From: Hyphomonas sp. UBA5111
GTDB lineage: Bacteria; Pseudomonadota; Alphaproteobacteria; Caulobacterales; Hyphomonadaceae
Length of the DNA: 11,301 nt
NCBI GenBank assembly: GCA_002414505.1
Contig: DHZF01000162.1
Coordinates: 3,670 to 14,970, forward strand
Reading direction: 5' to 3'
The notes under the pieces are model-generated. The model saw only the letters and a list, made by a program, of their open reading frames with translations. It had not been told where the DNA came from and did not search any database. Positions 7,206 through 11,301 of this stretch are shown here, piece by piece; position 1 is the stretch's first letter, and each line of letters begins with the position of its first letter. The translations under genes were made by a program, and so were the position numbers.

Positions 7206-7221
7206 GCCGTCTGCCCACGGC
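7206..7221 (+). terminator. Weak hairpin after the Sir2 gene
   Basis: GCCGT (7206-7210) and ACGGC (7217-7221) form a perfect five-base-pair stem with a six-base loop directly after the TAA stop. Only a short mixed ttccctttc tract follows, so this is a poor intrinsic terminator; it may instead just stabilise the mRNA end. Confidence 0.2.
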
Positions 7222-7282
7222 GTTCCCTTTCGACCAAAAATGGAATTTTAGCCACCCGATCAACCCTATCGAAACACTAGAT

Positions 7283-7291
7283 TGCTATAGA
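7283..7291 (+). promoter_or_regulatory. Candidate extended -10 promoter for the downstream lipoprotein
   Basis: TGCTATAGA matches an extended -10 element (TGn plus TATAAT-like TATAGA at 7286-7291) in an AT-rich stretch of the 119-base gap after the Sir2 gene. It lies 34 bases before the lipoprotein ATG. No recognisable -35 box is found 16-18 bases upstream, which an extended -10 can partly offset. This would let the lipoprotein be transcribed independently of the Sir2 gene. Confidence 0.35.
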
Positions 7292-7324
7292 TCCGGAAGA
7301 AACCTTCATGGCGGGAGGCCCGGA

Positions 7325-8308
7325 ATGCGCAATATTGTGCTGGCAACAACCCTTCTTTTCGTGTCCGCTTGCGGCAATGCGGGCGGCACATCCATTGAGG
7401 CCTCCACACCGCTTGTCATCACGGATGGGCAGGCCCCGGTCACCTATGGACAGGTCACGACTGGGACGCCCTCGCTGAGCACATCTACGCTTCCTGCCCA
7501 GCCGGAGGCCGTGCGCACGAATGCATCCTGCCGGACCCCTAAGGCCAGCAACAATGCGCGTGCGGCTTATGTCTACACGTATGGTGGCGGGGTCCGGACG
7601 CCGCTGCATCATATCAACCGGAAGGATACGCCGGAAGCGATTGCCGAGCGGAAAGCCATGATCCGGGAGAGGACAAAAAACGCCAAGACGGCCATGCAGC
7701 GCGAAGCCCTCGGCATGGCTATCGGGAATGCGGTAAACAATGCTCGCCAGATCGACGTCCTTGTGACGGAGACCGATACGCCGGTCTTCCTGTACCTCAC
7801 ATCCTATGACTCCGTCCTCTGGAACATTCAGCGCGCCCCCGGTGTGGAAATCGACGGCGTGGTCATCAACTCCTATGAAGCGGGTGCCATTGCAAATGGA
7901 GTGGATGCCTCGCGAACGGGGATCATCTCCTTCGACAATTCTCCAACCAGGAAATGTTACGTTTCTGCTCCGGGCCGCGTCATCCCGGTTGAGGACCGGG
8001 TCGCGTCAGCCAGGAAACTCAATCCGAACGTGGACCTCAGCCGATACAAGACGCAGTGGCAACAGGAATACCGCGACGCAAATCGGTTTTACCGACAGGA
8101 TATCAAGAAGCTGACCGGCAAGCGACCGGAGTGGGTCCTGAACGATGCGAGGGGTGGCAAGTTCAACGCCATACTTGTCGGCCCGAAACCTGCCGCGCCG
8201 TTCGAGGCCCAGCCGGTGACAAAGCTTCAGGTTCCCTCCCACATTACCCCGTTTTGGGGCAATCGGAAGGATGCCTACAAGGCTTTCGGGCTGGACCCGT
8301 CAGCCTAG
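7325..8308 (+). CDS. Uncharacterised lipoprotein
   Basis: A 327-residue protein with a lipoprotein signal: MRNIVLATTLLFVSAC with lipobox VSAC and lipidated Cys16. A Ser/Thr/Pro-rich linker follows to about residue 68. A positively charged helical stretch spans 100-128, and a strand-rich core spans 143-187 (VFLYLTSYDSVLWNI at 154-168, then GVEIDGVVINSYEAG). This core resembles the 'hydrophobic strand - SYxxVxWxI' pattern seen in assorted secreted bacterial proteins; I cannot name a family. A basic, aromatic helix (240-262) and a C-terminal segment ending [17 protein letters not shown] complete it. The start is fixed by GGGAGG six bases before the ATG; the open frame extends back into the Sir2 gene but that part is only a shadow. 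Hand counts on four 60-base lines within the gene give 52-62% G+C, against 65-70% on lines from the Sir2 and aminotransferase genes. The stop codon overlaps the convergent parC stop. Confidence 0.8.
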   Translation: MRNIVLATTLLFVSACGNAGGTSIEASTPLVITDGQAPVTYGQVTTGTPSLSTSTLPAQPEAVRTNASCRTPKASNNARAAYVYTYGGGVRTPLHHINRKDTPEAIAERKAMIRERTKNAKTAMQREALGMAIGNAVNNARQIDVLVTETDTPVFLYLTSYDSVLWNIQRAPGVEIDGVVINSYEAGAIANGVDASRTGIISFDNSPTRKCYVSAPGRVIPVEDRVASARKLNPNVDLSRYKTQWQQEYRDANRFYRQDIKKLTGKRPEWVLNDARGGKFNAILVGPKPAAPFEAQPVTKLQVPSHITPFWGNRKDAYKAFGLDPSA

Positions 8309-10539
8309 CCGCTGAACGTCCCGCCCTTCGGGAAGCCTTTCGGAACGGTCTTGCCAGCCTGTGAGCGTTTGCCGATCCACTCTTCCCATTCCGGGAAGGC
8401 GCGGTGGCGACCGCCCGTCATGACAATCAGTCCGTCACGCTTGTCGAAGGTCATCAGATCCTTGAGCTTGAACTTGCCGCTATAGGATTGCAGCTTGTTG
8501 CCCTTGCCGCGCGCCATTTCCGGCAGTTCGTCCAGCGGGAAGATCAGCAGCTTGCGGTTTGATCCGACCACGGCCAGCATGTCGCCCTCGACCGGGACAC
8601 AGATGTTGAGTTCCCCCTTGCCGGTATTGACCGCCTGCTTGCCCGCCTTGCGGTTGGACTCCAATTCCTTCTCCTCGACCACGAAGCCATAGCCCTCGCT
8701 GGAGGCGACGACGCGCTTGCGGTCCGGTTCGAAGCGGAACATGGCGACAATGTCGACACTGTCTTCAAGATCAATGGACAAGCGGATCGGCTCGCCATGT
8801 CCCCGACCGCCCGGCAGCTTGTCAGCCGGCAGGGTGAAGGCCCGGCCATCGGACGCCATCAGGATGATCTTGTCCGTACTCATCACTTCTTCGGAGAGAT
8901 AGAGCTCGTCACCATCCTTGAATTTCGCCGATTCCGGATCGAGCCCATGTCCCTTCATGCCGCGAATCCAGCCCTGCTGGGACAGCACGATGGTCAGCGG
9001 CTCTTTCGGACGGGAAGCTTCCAGCGCGGCCGCAAGGTCAACGTCTGCGGCTTCGCCGAAGGTCGCGCGACGGCGGCCAAGTTCGGAGCCCGGATCAAAC
9101 GCTTCGCGAGCCTCTTTCAGTTCCTTGGAGACCTTGCTCCATTGGCGGCGTGTGGACCCGATCAGCTTGTTGAGTTCTTCGCGCTCTGCGCTGAGCCGGT
9201 CATGCTCACCGCGAATTTCCATCTCTTCCAGTTTGCGCAAGGCCCGCAAACGGAGATTGAGGATCGCTTCGGCCTGAATATCGGTCAGATTGAACGTCGA
9301 CATCAGGACGGCTTTCGGCTCGTCCTCATAGCGGATGATCCGGATCACCTCATCAATGTTGAGATAGGCGATCAGATAGCCATCGAGCAGGTGCAGACGC
9401 TTCTCGATCTTGTCGAGGCGGAACTCGGCCCGGCGGACAACCACCTCGCGGCGATGTTCCAGATAGGCCTGCAGCACGTCCTTCAGGCCCATGACCTGCG
9501 GCGCGCCCTTGTGCAGCACGTTCATGTTCAGGCTGAAGCGTGTCTCGAGATCACAGACCTTGTAGAGGCTTTCCATCAGGACTTCCGGCTCAACCGTCTT
9601 CGAGCGCGGGACCAGGACCAGCCGGACATCCTCGGCGCTCTCGTCGCGCACATCGTCGAGCAGCGGCAGTTTCTTCGCTTCGATCAGTTCGCCCAGCTTT
9701 TCGAGCAGGCGGGATTTCTGGACCTGGTAGGGGATCTCGGTGACGATGATCTGATAGGTGCCCCGGCCGGTATCCTCGACTTCCCAGCGCGCCCGCATGC
9801 GGAAGCTGCCGCGGCCGGTTTCATAGGCCTGAAGCATGGCTTCCTTGGTCTCGACAATGATGCCACCCGTAGGGAAGTCCGGCCCCTGGACGAAATCCAT
9901 CAATTCTTCGGTCGTCGCCTTCGGCTTCTCGATCAGCAGCCGGGCCGCATCAATCAGTTCGGCGGCATTGTGGGGCGGAATGGACGTCGCCATGCCGACC
10001 GCAATGCCGCTGGCGCCATTGGCGAGCAGATTGGGGAAGCCCGCGGGCAACACGACCGGTTCTTCGTCATTCTCCGCATAGTTGGCACGGAAATCGACGG
10101 CGTTCTCGTTGAGGCCATCCAGCAACAGCTCGGCGGCAATCGTCATGCGCGCCTCGGTGTAACGATACGCAGCCGCGTTATCGCCATCGATATTGCCGAA
10201 ATTGCCCTGGCCATCGACCAGCGGATAGCGAACGGTAAAATCCTGGGCGAGGCGGACCAGCGTGTCATAGATCGAGCTGTCGCCATGCGGGTGGAAGTTA
10301 CCCATAACGTCGCCGACGATCTTGGCGCATTTGCGATAGCCGCCGTCGGGATCAAGCTTCAGGACGCGCATACCGTACAGGATACGGCGCTGGACGGGCT
10401 TCAGGCCGTCGCGCACATCCGGCAGTGCGCGGGACGTGATCGTCGAGAGCGCATAGGCGAGATAGCGCTTGGAGAGCGCCTCGCTCATCGGCTCGTTGAT
10501 GATCCGGTCTTCCGGCGTCCCGTCAATCAAATCGGACAT
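8305..10539 (-). CDS. parC: DNA topoisomerase IV subunit A
   Basis: Cleavage-religation subunit of topoisomerase IV; with ParE it decatenates daughter chromosomes and relaxes DNA. The 744 residues are full length for alphaproteobacterial ParC. The N-terminal winged-helix part contains [20 protein letters not shown] (38-57), [10 protein letters not shown] (83-92), [13 protein letters not shown] (108-120) and the catalytic Arg126-Tyr127 pair in RYTEARM. Ile179 in [15 protein letters not shown] matches the DNA-bending isoleucine, 52 residues after the tyrosine as in E. coli ParC. A charged coiled-coil-like segment (about 410-485) leads to a C-terminal beta-pinwheel region. No GyrA box (QRRGGKG) is seen, which argues against GyrA. 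Ser88 and Asp92, at the usual quinolone-resistance positions, are the residues expected for a sensitive enzyme. AAGAGG lies five bases before the ATG. parE is not in the window. Confidence 0.95.
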   Translation of the reverse strand: MSDLIDGTPEDRIINEPMSEALSKRYLAYALSTITSRALPDVRDGLKPVQRRILYGMRVLKLDPDGGYRKCAKIVGDVMGNFHPHGDSSIYDTLVRLAQDFTVRYPLVDGQGNFGNIDGDNAAAYRYTEARMTIAAELLLDGLNENAVDFRANYAENDEEPVVLPAGFPNLLANGASGIAVGMATSIPPHNAAELIDAARLLIEKPKATTEELMDFVQGPDFPTGGIIVETKEAMLQAYETGRGSFRMRARWEVEDTGRGTYQIIVTEIPYQVQKSRLLEKLGELIEAKKLPLLDDVRDESAEDVRLVLVPRSKTVEPEVLMESLYKVCDLETRFSLNMNVLHKGAPQVMGLKDVLQAYLEHRREVVVRRAEFRLDKIEKRLHLLDGYLIAYLNIDEVIRIIRYEDEPKAVLMSTFNLTDIQAEAILNLRLRALRKLEEMEIRGEHDRLSAEREELNKLIGSTRRQWSKVSKELKEAREAFDPGSELGRRRATFGEAADVDLAAALEASRPKEPLTIVLSQQGWIRGMKGHGLDPESAKFKDGDELYLSEEVMSTDKIILMASDGRAFTLPADKLPGGRGHGEPIRLSIDLEDSVDIVAMFRFEPDRKRVVASSEGYGFVVEEKELESNRKAGKQAVNTGKGELNICVPVEGDMLAVVGSNRKLLIFPLDELPEMARGKGNKLQSYSGKFKLKDLMTFDKRDGLIVMTGGRHRAFPEWEEWIGKRSQAGKTVPKGFPKGGTFSG

Positions 10540-10576
10540 TCTGGCCTCTTTGCAGTTCGTGCCACATTCTGGTGCA

Positions 10577-10608
10577 GGCCCTTGATTAAAGTCAGCGACT
10601 CAAGGGCC
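10577..10608. promoter_or_regulatory. Perfect 9+9 inverted repeat between parC and the extensin-like gene
   Basis: GGCCCTTGA (10577-10585) and TCAAGGGCC (10600-10608) are exact reverse complements separated by 14 bases. The element sits in the 127-base gap between two divergent starts, 38 bases upstream of parC and 59 bases upstream of the extensin-like gene. It could be an operator for a dimeric regulator or a hairpin in an untranslated leader; there is no poly-T tract, so it is not a classic terminator. GACTC at 10597-10601, a GANTC site of the kind methylated by CcrM in alphaproteobacteria, overlaps the second arm. Confidence 0.5.
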
Positions 10609-10666
10609 GGAGCACGTTAACACAAACGTCGCTTTGGTTAAGGAAAGGAAAAGGGCACAGCTGCTG

Positions 10667-11301
10667 ATGAGTGCAATCCGGGCATGGATCCTGTTGCTAA
10701 GCCTGCCTGCGCTGGTGCTGCTGGCCTTTGTCTGGCTGGCCCCGCCGCGCCACAATCCCTTTGCGCCGGTTGATCTGACCGAAACGCCCGGCATCGGCAC
10801 CTGGCACAAGCTGACCCGTGCCAAGAAGAACCGCGAAGTCTGTTTCACTGCGCTGGACGAGGCCGGGGTACTCTACACACCGCTGGAAGACCAGGACATG
10901 CAGGCCGGATGCGGCTTGTACAACGCGCTGACCCTGGACCAGACGATGACTCCCTATTCCGCCACGCTGCGCATGACCTGCGGGGAGGCCGCCGCCCTGT
11001 ATACATGGGAGCGGCATGTCGCCCGGCCAGCCGCCGTGGACATTCTCGGCTCTCCCATCGCGCGGATCGAAACCTATGGCAGCTTTTCCTGCCGCAACAT
11101 TGCCGGAACGGGGCGCATGTCACAGCACGGGCTTGGCAATGCGATCGACGTGTCCGGCTTTCGGCTGGAAGATGGCCGCCTGATCAGCGTGAAGACGCAT
11201 TGGGATGCGGGCGGGCCCGAACAGAAATTCCTGCGCCGAATCCACAAGGGCGCGTGCGAGCTGTTCTCGGTGACGTTAGGGCCTGAATACAATGCCGCCC
11301 A
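10667..11301 (+). CDS. Extensin-like C-terminal domain protein (partial, cut by window end)
   Basis: Open from the ATG at 10667 to the window edge: 211 complete codons with no stop. An N-terminal hydrophobic helix (about 7-25) anchors it in the membrane or serves as an uncleaved signal. The periplasmic part matches the bacterial extensin-like C-terminal family (PF06904): GIGTWHKL (42-49), LTCGEAAALYTWERHV-type segment (102-118, here reading RMTCGEAAALYTW), ETYGSFSCRN (135-144) and GRMSQHGLGNAIDVSGF (149-165). The SxHxxGxAxD core, Ser152-His154-Asp161, is the metal-site motif shared with M15-type D-Ala-D-Ala peptidases, suggesting peptidoglycan-related hydrolysis; this activity is inferred, not established for the family. 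Five cysteines (59, 82, 105, 142, 197) suit an oxidising periplasm. The last residues, LGPEYNAA, stop just before the expected His-x-x-His-x-H-type motif. Upstream is a long purine tract (aaggaaaggaaaaggg, 10640-10655) as ribosome binding region. It is divergent from parC. Confidence 0.85.
   Translation, partial: MSAIRAWILLLSLPALVLLAFVWLAPPRHNPFAPVDLTETPGIGTWHKLTRAKKNREVCFTALDEAGVLYTPLEDQDMQAGCGLYNALTLDQTMTPYSATLRMTCGEAAALYTWERHVARPAAVDILGSPIARIETYGSFSCRNIAGTGRMSQHGLGNAIDVSGFRLEDGRLISVKTHWDAGGPEQKFLRRIHKGACELFSVTLGPEYNAA

Noticed and set aside
7007..7324. Upstream extension of the lipoprotein frame into the Sir2 gene
   Set aside because: The extension overlaps the Sir2 coding sequence and encodes arginine-rich shadow sequence, while the ATG at 7325 has GGGAGG six bases upstream and begins a proper lipoprotein signal.
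8797..10620. A 607-codon open frame on the + strand lying opposite parC
   Set aside because: It mirrors parC almost end to end, lacks a Shine-Dalgarno site before 8797, and its product has the repetitive composition expected when a G+C-rich gene is read from the opposite strand. parC is unmistakable on the - strand.
10613..10640. Possible CtrA site from TTAA motifs near the extensin-like gene
   Set aside because: The two TTAA boxes are 17 bases apart, not the seven required for TTAA-N7-TTAA.

Overview
The window reads as chromosomal DNA of a high-G+C alphaproteobacterium. The closest fit by protein flavour is the Caulobacterales/Hyphomonadaceae side of the class. This is an inference from the ParC sequence style (FGNIDGD...RYTEARM), the extensin-like periplasmic protein, the 2-oxoacid-type TRAP transporter and the dense packing with short Shine-Dalgarno-led gaps; no rRNA or marker gene is present to settle it. 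I see no tRNA, rRNA, insertion sequence, phage gene, CRISPR array or toxin-antitoxin module. No gap between genes exceeds about 150 bases.

Left third (1-4600, all + strand). After the possible tail of an upstream gene (1-39) comes a tightly coupled four-gene unit: a TRAP substrate-binding protein with a Tat-like signal, the small permease DctQ, the long-form large permease DctM (overlapping dctQ by 11 bases), and a class I/II PLP aminotransferase starting one base after the dctM stop. The binding protein is of the TakP / COG4663 type, whose characterised members bind 2-oxo acids. The layout therefore suggests uptake of a carboxylate or 2-oxo acid followed by transamination.

Middle (4585-7205). 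On the - strand lie lemA and a small lipoprotein gene, which runs into the aminotransferase tail with a 16-base convergent overlap. Divergent from lemA is a VIT/CCC1-type membrane transporter (iron/manganese family), followed on the + strand by a Sir2-type NAD-dependent protein deacylase with a complete active site and four-cysteine zinc site.

Right third (7206-11301). A lipoprotein of unknown function, visibly poorer in G+C than its neighbours, converges on parC (topoisomerase IV subunit A, - strand); the two stops share a single CTAG. Divergent from parC, across a 127-base gap holding a perfect 9+9 dyad and a GANTC methylation-type site, starts an extensin-like-C domain protein cut by the window's right edge just before its expected second metal-binding motif.

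Nothing here forces the conclusion of a wholly new biological system. The points most worth a second look are the TRAP-aminotransferase coupling, the dyad between parC and the extensin-like gene, and the uncharacterised lipoprotein.
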